Below are positions 34,230-44,123 of a stretch of 64,000 nt of DNA, piece after piece (within the stretch, counting starts at the first letter, position 1; each line of letters begins with the position of its first letter). Origin of the DNA: Velthaea sp965214335 (GTDB taxonomy: Bacteria; Vulcanimicrobiota; Vulcanimicrobiia; Vulcanimicrobiales; Vulcanimicrobiaceae); the NCBI GenBank assembly GCA_965214335.1, contig CBDCBO010000005.1:186001-250000 (forward strand), written 5' to 3'. The position numbers and the translations under genes are program-made. The notes under the pieces are model-generated. The model did not search any database, was not told where the DNA came from, and saw only the letters and a list, made by a program, of their open reading frames with translations.

Positions 34230-35849
34230 CTACGTTGCCACGCGCGCAGAGCGTAATGCATGCACCACTTCGTGTGCGGCGCGCAAGCCGGTGACGGCGC
34301 CGCCCTCCATGTAGCCTTGTTGATCGAGCGACGTGTGCTCGCCGGCGAAATGGACGGCTCCCTCGGGCCGGCCTTCGGCGCCGCCGAATGCGGTAAGCTG
34401 TCCGACGAGCCACACCGAATAGCTGCCACCGATGAACGGATCGAGAAACGCGCTACCCACCGTCGCGTTCCCCGCATACTCGCGAGCGATACCGGGAAAA
34501 ACGCGGTCGGCCTGAGACAAGAACGTTTCGACCGCGCGCCGGGTTTTCAGTGACTCTTGGGTCGTGGTGTACGCGGCGTCGGCCGCGGCAGCAACGGCGG
34601 CCGGCCCACCCAAATACGCGACGAGGATACCGCTGGAACCGGGTTGGCCGCGCGTCGTGTCCCACGTGTTCTGAAAGCCGAGATCGGTGTAAATTGTGCC
34701 GTCGGAAACGCCGGGCCACGGGCCGCGATCGTGCCACGTGCGGCGTCGAAACGGCACGTGCATTTTGGTATGGCGACCGTAGCCCAGGTGTTCGATCGCC
34801 GCGCGCTTGACTGCGCTGAATCCCGCGTCTCGATAATCGACGCGGCGCAACTGGGTAAACGGTATAGTAACGATGACGCGATCGAAAAAATGCTGCTCGC
34901 GGCCGCGTTCGCTCGCAAAAGTTAGCGTAAGCGGTCCGCCGCCGCCGCGCACGATCCGTTCAAGTCGCGTGTCCAACCGCACCGTTCCCGCCGGTAAACG
35001 TGCTGCGATCGCATCGGTCAAGCGTTCGTTTCCGCCGCTGATGTGATAGCGCTCGTCGGACGGCCCAAAAATATGAAAGCCCGCTTCACCCTCGACCGGT
35101 CCCGATTGGGTTCCCAGCATGTAGAGCAAATTAATCGCCGACTGCTCGCGCGTGTCGCGGCCGAACTCGGCCAAATACGCACGTTCGAGATACCGGCCCA
35201 TGCGTGAAGCGTGGCCGCCCGGAACGTAGCGCTCGATCCAGGTGTACACGCTAATCGCGTCGAGCCGGCGCTGCTCAGCATTGAGCTTGTCATAGGCAGC
35301 CAAGTCGCCTGCGGCACGCAACTGCGCGCGCAGGTGGGCATATACGGGTTTGAAGTCTTGAGCCGCGGCGGTAATTGGGTAATACGTGCCGTCGAAAAAA
35401 ATCGTGTATTGGGCGCCACGCGGGACACCGGCGAGCACGTCGGTTAACGCTAAATGAAAGCGTTTGGCAAGCGCGATCATCGTTAGATGGTCGGTGTCGA
35501 TGAGTTCGCCGCACCATTCCGCAACCTGGTCGCCAAACCAGCCGGCGCGATTGGTATGAATGCGGCCGCCGGTCCGGCCGCTGGCCTCGAATACGTGCGG
35601 GTCGATACCAGCTTCGTGTAACGTCAGCGCGGCGACGAGCCCACTAATTCCGGCCCCGATAATCGCCACGCGCGGACGGGCCGCGGCCTGAGCCGCCGAG
35701 GCGAACGCGGGTAGCGCGGTCGCGATCGATGCTGCGCCGGCGGCTTGCAGAAAAGCGCGGCGTGACGGACCGCGCACGCTGCTGGGGGGTGAGCCCGCGA
35801 CATCGCACGCAAGACGGTGGAGACTGGCGAAGATCGGCGTGCGCGGCAT
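34230..35849 (-). CDS. Tat-exported flavin monoamine oxidase
   Basis: A 539-residue FAD amine oxidase. A twin-arginine signal (PSRRAFLQAAGAAS, around residue 28) is followed by the dinucleotide motif VAIIGAGISGLVAALTLHEAG and GRTGGRIHTN. YHISGGNERLTDAIAARL, VIVTIPFTQL and the C-terminal HFAGEHTSLDQQGYMEGGAVTGLRAA FAD-binding block complete the family pattern. It oxidises a primary amine to an aldehyde, H2O2 and ammonia; a polyamine or aromatic amine substrate is plausible. A polyamine operon lies 1.4 kb further on. The Tat signal implies periplasmic action with cofactor loaded before export. Confidence 0.88.
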   Translation of the reverse strand: MPRTPIFASLHRLACDVAGSPPSSVRGPSRRAFLQAAGAASIATALPAFASAAQAAARPRVAIIGAGISGLVAALTLHEAGIDPHVFEASGRTGGRIHTNRAGWFGDQVAEWCGELIDTDHLTMIALAKRFHLALTDVLAGVPRGAQYTIFFDGTYYPITAAAQDFKPVYAHLRAQLRAAGDLAAYDKLNAEQRRLDAISVYTWIERYVPGGHASRMGRYLERAYLAEFGRDTREQSAINLLYMLGTQSGPVEGEAGFHIFGPSDERYHISGGNERLTDAIAARLPAGTVRLDTRLERIVRGGGGPLTLTFASERGREQHFFDRVIVTIPFTQLRRVDYRDAGFSAVKRAAIEHLGYGRHTKMHVPFRRRTWHDRGPWPGVSDGTIYTDLGFQNTWDTTRGQPGSSGILVAYLGGPAAVAAAADAAYTTTQESLKTRRAVETFLSQADRVFPGIAREYAGNATVGSAFLDPFIGGSYSVWLVGQLTAFGGAEGRPEGAVHFAGEHTSLDQQGYMEGGAVTGLRAAHEVVHALRSARVAT

Positions 35850-35987
35850 TTCTTGGCGATTCGCGACGGCGAGACAAAACCGTTTGTCGAAACGCTGCGA
35901 AAGTATTGCGGGCGGATACCGAGCCGAGGCTTTGCTGCATCGTCACGCCGAAGATGAGTCGCCCCAACACCGCGAAGAGGACGTTCC

Positions 35988-36467
35988 GTGCAGTTTTTTT
36001 TCCGAACGACGGCCGTTGCGATTATTGCCGGTCTAAGCCTCGCGGGCGCGGCCTCGGCTGCCGATCAGCGCGTGCTCGTCCCGATCCAAACGTATGTCCG
36101 CGCGGCAAACGCCGGTCATCGAGCCGAGCTTATTTCAGCATTTACCGCCGACAGCACGATCGTCGATGAATTTGCACCGTATTCGTTTCCCGCACCGCAC
36201 GCGGCGGCCCATTGGTACGATGGATTTGGAGCCGATCAGCTGGCGGGCGGCGTGAGCGCCGCCGAGATCCGGTACACCGCGCCAAAATTCGTCACCGTCG
36301 CCGGAATTCGCGCCTACGTCGTTCTGCCGACGGTGTACACCTATAAAATTCACGGCCGGCCGGCGCGTGAGTCAGGCTCGCTGGCGTTTGCGCTCAGAAA
36401 CGTTGGGGGTGCTTGGAAGATCAGCGCGATGGCGTGGGCGAAACTTAGCGATACGAGCATCCCGTGA
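35988..36467 (+). CDS. secreted SnoaL/NTF2-like protein
   Basis: A 159-residue protein with a signal peptide (TTAVAIIAGLSLAGAASA) and a mature domain of the NTF2/SnoaL cone fold. It shows VLVPIQTYVRAANAGHRAELISAFTADSTIVDEF and a C-terminal NVGGAWKISAMAWAK strand pair. Such periplasmic domains usually bind small molecules without catalysis. It starts at GTG 35988, divergent from the amine oxidase, and its stop overlaps the LysE start. Confidence 0.72.
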   Translation: MQFFFRTTAVAIIAGLSLAGAASAADQRVLVPIQTYVRAANAGHRAELISAFTADSTIVDEFAPYSFPAPHAAAHWYDGFGADQLAGGVSAAEIRYTAPKFVTVAGIRAYVVLPTVYTYKIHGRPARESGSLAFALRNVGGAWKISAMAWAKLSDTSIP

Positions 36468-37093
36468 TCGCGTGGGCGGTTCCGCCATTTGTGCGCGGCT
36501 TGCTCATCGGCGTCGCAGTGGCGGCACCTGTCGGTCCAATGAGCGTGCTGTGCATGCGACGCACGTTGACCGCAGGACCGCGGGCCGGCCTCGCCACGGG
36601 CGCCGGGATCGCGCTCGGCGACGCACTGTATGGCGCCGTCGCCGCCTCCGGCGTTGCCGGCATCATGCATTTCATGTTCGCCTACGAACGCCCGCTGCAT
36701 CTCACGGCTGGCGCGTTTCTCATGTATCTGAGTTGGCGTACGTTTCGCGCACCCGCCACCCCCGTAGGACACAATCTTCCGGCGGCGTCCGGCGCGCTAC
36801 CGGCGATCGCGGCGTTCAGCAGTGCGCTGCTGCTCACGCTGACCAATCCGCCCACGATTGTGTCGTTTGTCGCGATCTTCGCTGCGCTCGCGCCGGCCGG
36901 CTTTCGTGCGAGCGATGCTTGGGCAATGGTGAGTGGTGTATTGGCTGGATCGCTGGCGTGGTGGCTGCTCGTTACGATGTTGGTTACGGTAGCCCGGCAT
37001 GCGTTGGGCAATCGAACCCGGATGTGGATCACCCGTATCTCGGGTGCGCTGCTTGGCGTGCTGGGGGCAGCTGAGATCCGGCGCGCGCTGTAA
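36464..37093 (+). CDS. LysE/RhtB-family amino acid exporter
   Basis: A 209-residue inner-membrane exporter with six predicted helices. The family motif is near the N-terminus: LLIGVAVAAPVGPMSVLCMRRTL (the GPxxxxxxxxxxxxG segment), followed by GLATGAGIALGDALYG. LTLTNPPTIVSFVAIFAAL matches the LysE NP motif. It overlaps the NTF2-like gene by four bases (GTGA). Exported substrates in this family are basic or neutral amino acids. Confidence 0.88.
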   Translation: MIAWAVPPFVRGLLIGVAVAAPVGPMSVLCMRRTLTAGPRAGLATGAGIALGDALYGAVAASGVAGIMHFMFAYERPLHLTAGAFLMYLSWRTFRAPATPVGHNLPAASGALPAIAAFSSALLLTLTNPPTIVSFVAIFAALAPAGFRASDAWAMVSGVLAGSLAWWLLVTMLVTVARHALGNRTRMWITRISGALLGVLGAAEIRRAL

Positions 37094-37214
37094 CGATTCG
37101 GCGGCGCGGGCGAGCCGGAGTCTGCCACGGACGGACCGGCCGACATGGTGAAGACCGTCGAGCCGAAAGCGCGCCGGCTCACCGTCGCGACCTTCTGGCA
37201 CCCGCGTTCGCAAA

Positions 37215-38585
37215 CTATACCGCGTTGGCCGCCGCCGTTACGTCGGTAACCGCTGCCCGGCGTCGCCACAGCAAGCCGACTCCGCATGCAACGTACAACA
37301 GAAACGCGTACGGATACCAGTTGCCCGGCGGCGGCGCAACCGGGTACACGCTGCCGACTGCCGGAACGAGCAGCAGCAAGACCGCAACGACACTGACGAC
37401 AACGTTGCCGATGCCGAGTTCACCCCGCCGCCGCAGATACAGCGATGCGCCGGCGGCGATCGCTCCGTACACGATGACGAACCCGTACGAACACAGCGTC
37501 GACGTATCGGAGAACGCGTCGCTGGCCGAACGCCCCAGCAGCAGCGCCGCGGAACCGACGACGACCAGGACGCCGGCAATCGTCCCGAGCGCAATATGCG
37601 GTGTCTCAAACTGCGGATGCGTGCGCGCTAGCCGGCGCGGCAGCAGGCCGTTGCGGCCCATCATCATGAGCGCGCGGCCCGACCCGTTGAGCGCGGCGGT
37701 CGTGATCGAAAGCGAACACAGCACCGCGCCAATGTCGATCGGGATTTTCATGAACGGCGCACCAACGCTGTCGGAGAGCGCATCGAGCGGCGTCACCAGC
37801 TTGTCAAGTGACGTCGACGCACCGCGTAAGCCGAGCACCTCGGCGTACATCACGACGACGAAAAAGATACCGGCGATGATGACGCTCGCCAACACCGCCC
37901 GCGGAATCGTACGCAGCGGATCTTTGGCTTCTTCGCCTAACGACGTCGCGCTCTCGAACCCGAGCAAGCTAAAGATCGCGACAACCGAGCCGAGCGAAAG
38001 CGACGAAAGCGTCGCGCCGTGCAGCGACCATTGTGCGGAATCAATCCACGAGCCGCGATGATGCACAAAAATCAGCACGATCAGCACGCTGATGAGCGTG
38101 AGTGAGATAGCTTCGAGCACGAGCAGCGCGATCGTCGAGATGCGTACGTCGCGATAGGTTAAGAACCACGCGATGCCGGTACAGATCAGCACGCCGAGCG
38201 CCGGCGGCAGCGCTAGCTTCGCGCCGGCCGTCAAGCTGACGAAGAACACTGTAAATGCCATCGTGCCTGCCAGTGCGACAAACGCATACGCCCATAGCAG
38301 ACACCAGCCGACGAGCAGCGATCCGCTGCCGCCGAATGCCCGTTGGGCGAAAATATAGAGCGATCCGGCCGACGCCGAGCGGCGCGCGAACACATTGAGA
38401 TTCAGTGCGACCGCGCCGATGGTGACGGCTCCGAACACGTATGCCAGCCAGCCGGCATCACCGGCGGTCGCGTACATGAGCGGAACGATGAGCACCGGTG
38501 TGATGGTCGGGCCGATCATGGCAATCGACTGCGCCAGTACTTCCCAAAAATTAAGACAATCGGCGCGCAGTTCCGAATTTATCAT
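37215..38585 (-). CDS. APC-family permease of the polyamine operon
   Basis: A 456-residue APC transporter with about 12 helices. It has IAMIGPTITPVLIVPLMYATAG in helix 1, YIFAQRAFGGSGSLLVGW, and IFSLLGFESATSLGEEAKDPLRTIPRA at helix 6. The start ATG 38585 follows GGGGAGAG. It is the last gene of the operon gabT-patA-aldehyde dehydrogenase-receptor-spdH and begins 22 bases after spdH, so it most likely imports putrescine, spermidine or a breakdown product across the inner membrane. Substrate is inferred from context; the closest functional analogue is PuuP in the same superfamily. Confidence 0.88.
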   Translation of the reverse strand: MINSELRADCLNFWEVLAQSIAMIGPTITPVLIVPLMYATAGDAGWLAYVFGAVTIGAVALNLNVFARRSASAGSLYIFAQRAFGGSGSLLVGWCLLWAYAFVALAGTMAFTVFFVSLTAGAKLALPPALGVLICTGIAWFLTYRDVRISTIALLVLEAISLTLISVLIVLIFVHHRGSWIDSAQWSLHGATLSSLSLGSVVAIFSLLGFESATSLGEEAKDPLRTIPRAVLASVIIAGIFFVVVMYAEVLGLRGASTSLDKLVTPLDALSDSVGAPFMKIPIDIGAVLCSLSITTAALNGSGRALMMMGRNGLLPRRLARTHPQFETPHIALGTIAGVLVVVGSAALLLGRSASDAFSDTSTLCSYGFVIVYGAIAAGASLYLRRRGELGIGNVVVSVVAVLLLLVPAVGSVYPVAPPPGNWYPYAFLLYVACGVGLLWRRRAAVTDVTAAANAV

Positions 38586-38607
38586 GGCTCTCCCCGGTGG
38601 TAGGCGA

Positions 38608-40560
38608 TCATGCGCTATGCGGCAACTCATGGACGGCGCGATAGGCTTCGTCGATGGCTTTGTCCGTATACGCCGCCGCCGCCGCATCGCTGTTGGCGAT
38701 GGTGATTCGGCCGAACGGCCGGCGCGCAATTTGATTCGGCGTGACGCCGCCGTTAAAGAAGGCGTCCGGATCCCACAGCGGGTTGTATTCATAGGCGTAA
38801 CCGTGCGGCCAGCGGTTAACGGTGATTGCGCTAATGTCGTGCGCAGGGTCGAAACCGCCGGGTCCCAACACGCGCGCCAACTGCTCGCGAATGTTGCGCT
38901 CGAACGTCGCGAAAGGCGTCTGTAACAATTCGACCCGGCCGACGCGATGCTGATCGCGCTCGGACAAACCCGGACGGCACGGTGTCCGCAGCAGCCGCAA
39001 CACGATCGGCTCGTCGGGCAACCGGGCGGCGCGATAGGCACCGATATCGACGGGTTCGTCCAGCGCGATGCTTACATGATACATGCCGGGCGTTTCGATC
39101 GAATGGACGCCCAACTGGTGAAAAGCACGCCAATTGCGCAGCGCGACTTTGGTATACACCAGCGGCACCTTGACCCCGTAGTGCAGCGCTTCTTTCTGAT
39201 CGGCTGGTAAATCCGGAACGACGTACGGCACGATCATATTCCAACACGCCATCACGACCGCCGCACTACGAACCCGATAGGCGTTACCCGCTCGTAGATA
39301 ACGCACGTCCACCTCGGGGGCGCTGTCCGGCGAGCCGGTATGTGCGACGTTGACAACGGTGCTGCTCAACCGGATGCGTACGGCTTCCCCGGCGCGATCG
39401 AGCCGACGATAGTCGGCGTGAGCCGTGACGATATCGTTAACCGTAGCGCCATCGATCGCGCCCGGGACGAGCTTGCGCACGAGCAACCGCGCAATCGACG
39501 CGTTACCGTCGGGAAAATGAAACGTGTACGGCGCCTGCCCGGGCGTGGCGGCGCCGAGCGCCGTAAAGCCCATACGCTTGTAGCCGCCGGGCGCCAATCG
39601 AAGGCCGGTAAAGCCGGGAAAGCCGATGCCCCAACAGTCGAGCGCCGTAACGCCGTCGATGCCGACGCCGAACAGATCGTGCGTTCGAACTTGATAGAAT
39701 TTGATGACGTCCGCGTGGACCTTGACGACATGCAGCAAGAAATCGCGATAGCTCACGCGCGAGAGTCGCTCTTTTTTCTGATCCGACGATTGACCCGGAA
39801 AGTAGTCGACAGCGGCTGTTTCAACGCGAACGATATCGGCTCTCGCCTGCGCCGTCAGCGGCGTCGCCGCTAAGAACGTCGCCCATTCCGAAGCTGAAGC
39901 CGGGGCGCTCCCCGGCTCGGAACCGTGCGGTAAGCCTCTGACGAGCCGGTCGACGCCGAATGTTTCGCGATCGAAGAAGACTGACCGTCCCAGCGCACGA
40001 TAATACTCGGGGTGGTGATCGTGCTGTTCCAGCCGCGCCGGATTGATGCCGAGTTCGACCATCAAGCCATGGGCGACGGAACTATAGGGGAACGGCGACT
40101 CGATCGCCCACGTGCCGCCGTTGGATAGTCGGAGCGCACCATCGATATGGAATTCGTTGCGCTTGGCGTGACCGCCGAAATCATCGTGATTGTCGAGGAT
40201 GAGAATGCGGGCATCGGGTTTGCGGGCGCGGTAGAAATGTGCCGCGGCCAGTCCGCCGATGCCGGCGCCGACGACGACGAGGTCGTACGGTTGATCGACG
40301 AGCGTAGCGGCCACGCCAGAGTTGTTGCCGTCGCGCAGCGCGTGCGCGGCCTCGTACGAGCCGGGATGGCTGCCGCGCATGCCGGTCCGCGTCGGTGGAT
40401 AATAGCCCGGCACATCTTGCGCGAACGGCGTCGCCGCCGTGGCTGGCGCTAAGCCCATACCGGCGGCAGCGATCCCGCCGGCGCCTAGTGCGATGCCGTT
40501 CAGGAAATCGCGGCGCGCGATCGGGCGGTCCATGCCGAGCGCGCGGTCGCGGCGAGACAT
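38608..40560 (-). CDS. spdH: spermidine dehydrogenase-like FAD oxidoreductase
   Basis: A 650-residue flavoprotein resembling Pseudomonas spermidine dehydrogenase. Tat-like signal ARRDFLNGIALGAGG (residues 15-29) is followed by VVGAGIGGLAAAHFYRA (FAD), ILILDNHDDFGGHAKRNEF and SNGGTWAIESP. The C-terminus keeps RFGRITIANSDA-type residues (here RPFGRITIANSDA). SpdH splits spermidine to 1,3-diaminopropane and 4-aminobutanal, the substrate of the aldehyde dehydrogenase in this operon. It starts two bases after the receptor stop. The Tat motif suggests periplasmic action. Confidence 0.82.
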   Translation of the reverse strand: MSRRDRALGMDRPIARRDFLNGIALGAGGIAAAGMGLAPATAATPFAQDVPGYYPPTRTGMRGSHPGSYEAAHALRDGNNSGVAATLVDQPYDLVVVGAGIGGLAAAHFYRARKPDARILILDNHDDFGGHAKRNEFHIDGALRLSNGGTWAIESPFPYSSVAHGLMVELGINPARLEQHDHHPEYYRALGRSVFFDRETFGVDRLVRGLPHGSEPGSAPASASEWATFLAATPLTAQARADIVRVETAAVDYFPGQSSDQKKERLSRVSYRDFLLHVVKVHADVIKFYQVRTHDLFGVGIDGVTALDCWGIGFPGFTGLRLAPGGYKRMGFTALGAATPGQAPYTFHFPDGNASIARLLVRKLVPGAIDGATVNDIVTAHADYRRLDRAGEAVRIRLSSTVVNVAHTGSPDSAPEVDVRYLRAGNAYRVRSAAVVMACWNMIVPYVVPDLPADQKEALHYGVKVPLVYTKVALRNWRAFHQLGVHSIETPGMYHVSIALDEPVDIGAYRAARLPDEPIVLRLLRTPCRPGLSERDQHRVGRVELLQTPFATFERNIREQLARVLGPGGFDPAHDISAITVNRWPHGYAYEYNPLWDPDAFFNGGVTPNQIARRPFGRITIANSDAAAAAYTDKAIDEAYRAVHELPHSA

Positions 40561-40562
40561 CG

Positions 40563-43500
40563 TCAGAGCCGAACCTCGAAGTTCAGGAACGCACCGAACG
40601 GAATGCGTTGACCGACATAGCCGGTTTGCGAGTTGTTGTACCAGCTGCTATACGGATATTTTAATTGCGGCGGTGTCGGGATACCGGTCCCATCCAAGAA
40701 ATTACCAACCGGCGCTAGTCCATTGGACGGTAATTGCGCGTAAACACATGTTGCCGGATTGTCCCAGGCGTAACCGCGCTGGTAACAGTGGTCGATGAGC
40801 CCGGTCAGCGTGAGAACGGCCCGGACGTGCGGATTGAGTTCGTAGGCAATCTGAAAATTTGCCGTTAGTCGCGTCGGTTCGCGAAACGCGCCTTGATTGT
40901 CGAATTTGCCGGTGTAAAGGTCAGGGATGAAAAGCGAGCCCGTGCACGTCTGTTGCAGTGTCGCCGTCGCGGTCGCGCCGGTACACGTCGTTGGATCGTA
41001 ACCCGGCCACGTTAATGGCGATCCGTAAAATGACCCCGAGGAATAGGTTGCGCTAGGCGTCAGCACCAGTTTACCGCGCCGGTAGTTTAACACGCCGGTG
41101 ACTACCGTCGGTGTCACAAAACCGTTTGCACCCTGGAAAGCGCTGGGCAGAATATCGTAGGGCGTATATTCGCCGGTTCGATCGAAGGTGACCTCGGGCG
41201 TCGCGTTCCAGTACGGGTTGTCGTACGATCCGGCAGCCGTGCACGGCGCCGGCGCGCCGGCCACGTAACACGCCGATGCGGCGACGCCCGTGGGTGTCGT
41301 CCCGCACAAGCTGCTCGCCGGGTTCGCCGCGCAGGTTTTCGTGAACGCGTTATATTGCTTGATGTACGCGTTGAGATTGTCGATGAAGTTATTGCCGCTT
41401 TGGAAATTGCCGAATCGGATTTTGCTCTGGGTGAACGTGTACGCCAGCTGGTAGGACAGCCCTTGGCGGCCGAAATCGCCCTTTGAAAATTGGAATTCGA
41501 CGCCGTAATTACGGCCCGTACCGGTGTTGATTCCGTCGAGCACACCCTGCGACCCAATCGGTACGCTTTGCAATTCGCCCTGCGTCGCGCGATAGAACGG
41601 CGTTAACTTGAACGAATAATCCGTGCCGTGCAGATGCTTCTCGAGAGAGAAGTCATAGCTATTGGAGTAGGACGGCGCGGTTTCGTGATATGGCGAGTTG
41701 TAGCCGTAGGGCAGAAACTGAGAGATGAAGTTCGGCAAATTCTGCTGCACGGTATTGAACTCTTGGTACGATGTTCCGGGCTGTTGCGCGTAGCGGCCGT
41801 AGGAAGCGCGTAAGACGGTGTCGGGATTGAGCGTATAGGTGGTTCCGGCGCGCGGTTGCAGGGCGCTGTACTGCGACGTCTTCGGCTCGGTATTTACGAG
41901 CGGAATGTTGCCCGCGCCGCAGGCCGGGAAGGCGCCGGTGAGCGGATTGACCGCGCCGCTGCTGACGGTTGCGGGTTGGCCCGCCGTATAACAATTTTCG
42001 CGGTTGTAGGCGTTGAACCAAAACGCGCGCGCCGGATAGCCGCCCGCCGTATCATCGAGCCGGTACAAGAAGTTCTCGAAGCGCAAGCCGGCGTTGATCG
42101 TGAGCTTGTCGCTGGGCCGGAACTGATCGCTCAGGGAGTACGCGGTGAAGAACGGCGTGACGTTGTCGACCTGGGCGTTTTGCCCGTTCTCGGTTACGGC
42201 CCAGTAGGCGCCATGGGCCGCTGCCGGCGAGCCCGCCGGTGGAATTCCGGCGATGAGCGGTACCGGCGTGGAACCGAACTGCGTGACGACATTGAGACTG
42301 CCGCCTTGCGCGACGGGTGTGAAGCAACTGGCATAGACGCCCGTGCCCGGCGTATAGCAATTTCCACTCGGGTCGATGAGGTTCGTTGTAATTTGGCCGC
42401 CGTTCGAGCCGTTGGAGTATGTGCCGAGTTTCTGGGTCTGATACGATGCCGTCGCCGTCAGCAAGTTTTTCGTGTTGAGCTGGTTCTCGTAGCGCGCGTT
42501 GACGCCGTAGCCGTGCGCGTTGACTTCATAGTCGGCGATCTCACCGCCGTGATCGAGGTTGGCGCTCACCGGGCCATTGATGAACCAATTCGAGTAGTTA
42601 CTATAGCCGAACAGCCGAAAATACGAGCGGTCGTTGATGTTCTTTTGATACTGCAGTTTCACCAGGCCGATGCCATTGTCGTTCTGTTCGCGCAGATTAC
42701 CGTTGAGCGGAGTGCTGCCGAACGCGTGACTACCGCTGCTGGGAAACAAGAACGGCGTGAGCGCTTCGTTGCCCTTGAGCGGCGTTAACAGCGACCCGTT
42801 GTAGATATAATTATCTTCATAGATGGCGGTCGTTCCGGGGCCGTACTCTTCGGACAGGGCGTTGGTAACATTGTTGATACCGCCCAAGTCGTTGACCGAG
42901 CCGTAAAAATCGGCCACGATTTCGCTCGTCACGTAGAGCAGCTGGATATCGTCTTTGCCTTCGCCGTGCTTGTGCGGCAGACCGAAATGAAAGTTGGCAA
43001 TCGTTTCGCGGTCGTTCGTATTGGCGATCGAGTAGTTTTGGCCGTTCACGAAGTAGGGCGTCGCGCTGCCGTCATAAACACCGGCGCCGCTGGCGCTCGG
43101 GACATATAACGGGTAGAAAAATTTGTCGATGTTCGAGGCGCCGTTGAATTGATCGTTGTAACGGTAATCTTGGTTGACACCCGAGAAGCCCAGATAATAA
43201 CTAAAATTGCGGTTCGCGCTCGCGCCGCCGATCTCGAACGAGGCCTTGTGATAAAACGCGGGCCCGCCGACCCCGAGCTGCAAATCTTTGAAGCCCGGAT
43301 ACGTGCCCGAGCGGATGACTTGATTGACGTAGCCCGAGAGGCCGGAGGCATCGGCCGATGCCGGAGCGCCGCCGCTATACACTTGCAGTTCTTGTTGCCC
43401 CAGGCTCGACAGCGTTGACTGCGGAGCGCTGTCCGACGCGCGCTGCATCGGGATGCCGTCGAGCTCGACCGCGACGTCTTCATAGTCGCCGCCGCGCACG

Positions 43501-44045
43501 TAGACGAGCTGATTCCAGCCCTGCTGTCCTTGCGGCACGCTAATGCCGGGTTCAGACGCCATCCCGCTGTAGGCTTGGTTCAAACTGCCTGGTCCGCCCA
43601 GCGCCTGCGCGGCTTCTTGCGCGGCCGCGTTCACCGAATATACGTCGCTGGTCGTTCCGGGCCGCACGATGTTACTCGCCGTTCGGCTCGTCGTTCGGCC
43701 GATCGTCTTGATCGTTTTGACGACCTGGACACCGGCGGTCTGTACCTGATCGGAGACGATCGTGAGGCCGGCTTGCACCGACGTGTCGTAACCGGTCGGT
43801 GCCACGCTAATCGTATACGTGTCAGGGTTGAGCGACAGAAAAATAAAGCCGCCGCTCGCATCGGTGGTGGTCGTCGCCGTTTGTGACGGCGACGCCAGCG
43901 TTACGCGCACGCCCGCAATGCCGAGATGCGTATCGCGGTCGGTCACGCGCCCCCGCAGGCCGCCGGTCGTGCCGGCAAACACGGGCACCATACTGACAAG
44001 AAATAGGACTGCGCTAAGCAATCCCGCCGAAACGCGACGGTACAT
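40563..44045 (-). CDS. TonB-dependent receptor in the polyamine operon
   Basis: A receptor of about 1160 residues. A signal peptide ending VFAGTTG is followed by a carboxypeptidase-regulatory-like domain (GRVTDRDTHLGIAGVRVTL). The linker and plug (VYVRGGDYEDVAVELDGIPM, LGQQELQVYSGGAP) lead into a large barrel ending FGAFLNFEVRL. It is paralogous to the receptor at 8073-11657. ATG 44045 with a GGAGG four bases upstream is preferred to TTG 44063. It sits between aldehyde dehydrogenase and spermidine dehydrogenase genes, all in one direction and separated from spdH by two bases, so it probably imports a polyamine or polyamine conjugate. No TonB, ExbB or ExbD is in the window. Confidence 0.9.
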   Translation of the reverse strand: MYRRVSAGLLSAVLFLVSMVPVFAGTTGGLRGRVTDRDTHLGIAGVRVTLASPSQTATTTTDASGGFIFLSLNPDTYTISVAPTGYDTSVQAGLTIVSDQVQTAGVQVVKTIKTIGRTTSRTASNIVRPGTTSDVYSVNAAAQEAAQALGGPGSLNQAYSGMASEPGISVPQGQQGWNQLVYVRGGDYEDVAVELDGIPMQRASDSAPQSTLSSLGQQELQVYSGGAPASADASGLSGYVNQVIRSGTYPGFKDLQLGVGGPAFYHKASFEIGGASANRNFSYYLGFSGVNQDYRYNDQFNGASNIDKFFYPLYVPSASGAGVYDGSATPYFVNGQNYSIANTNDRETIANFHFGLPHKHGEGKDDIQLLYVTSEIVADFYGSVNDLGGINNVTNALSEEYGPGTTAIYEDNYIYNGSLLTPLKGNEALTPFLFPSSGSHAFGSTPLNGNLREQNDNGIGLVKLQYQKNINDRSYFRLFGYSNYSNWFINGPVSANLDHGGEIADYEVNAHGYGVNARYENQLNTKNLLTATASYQTQKLGTYSNGSNGGQITTNLIDPSGNCYTPGTGVYASCFTPVAQGGSLNVVTQFGSTPVPLIAGIPPAGSPAAAHGAYWAVTENGQNAQVDNVTPFFTAYSLSDQFRPSDKLTINAGLRFENFLYRLDDTAGGYPARAFWFNAYNRENCYTAGQPATVSSGAVNPLTGAFPACGAGNIPLVNTEPKTSQYSALQPRAGTTYTLNPDTVLRASYGRYAQQPGTSYQEFNTVQQNLPNFISQFLPYGYNSPYHETAPSYSNSYDFSLEKHLHGTDYSFKLTPFYRATQGELQSVPIGSQGVLDGINTGTGRNYGVEFQFSKGDFGRQGLSYQLAYTFTQSKIRFGNFQSGNNFIDNLNAYIKQYNAFTKTCAANPASSLCGTTPTGVAASACYVAGAPAPCTAAGSYDNPYWNATPEVTFDRTGEYTPYDILPSAFQGANGFVTPTVVTGVLNYRRGKLVLTPSATYSSGSFYGSPLTWPGYDPTTCTGATATATLQQTCTGSLFIPDLYTGKFDNQGAFREPTRLTANFQIAYELNPHVRAVLTLTGLIDHCYQRGYAWDNPATCVYAQLPSNGLAPVGNFLDGTGIPTPPQLKYPYSSWYNNSQTGYVGQRIPFGAFLNFEVRL

Positions 44046-44063
44046 CGAACCTCCAAAACGCAA

Positions 44064-44102
44064 GCAGCGCAGGGTTTAACGCCATGTTAAGCCCAACGCT
44101 GC
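44064..44102 (-). promoter_or_regulatory. long intercistronic hairpin upstream of the receptor
   Basis: Between the aldehyde dehydrogenase stop and the receptor start is an imperfect hairpin: GCAGCG and CGCTGC outer arms and an inner TTAAC/GTTAA stem around a five-base loop. On the minus strand it is followed by TTGCGTTTT and then the receptor ribosome-binding site. It may attenuate read-through or stabilise the distal mRNA. Confidence 0.5.
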
Positions 44103-44123
44103 ATGAAGCCCTTCGACTTTTTG

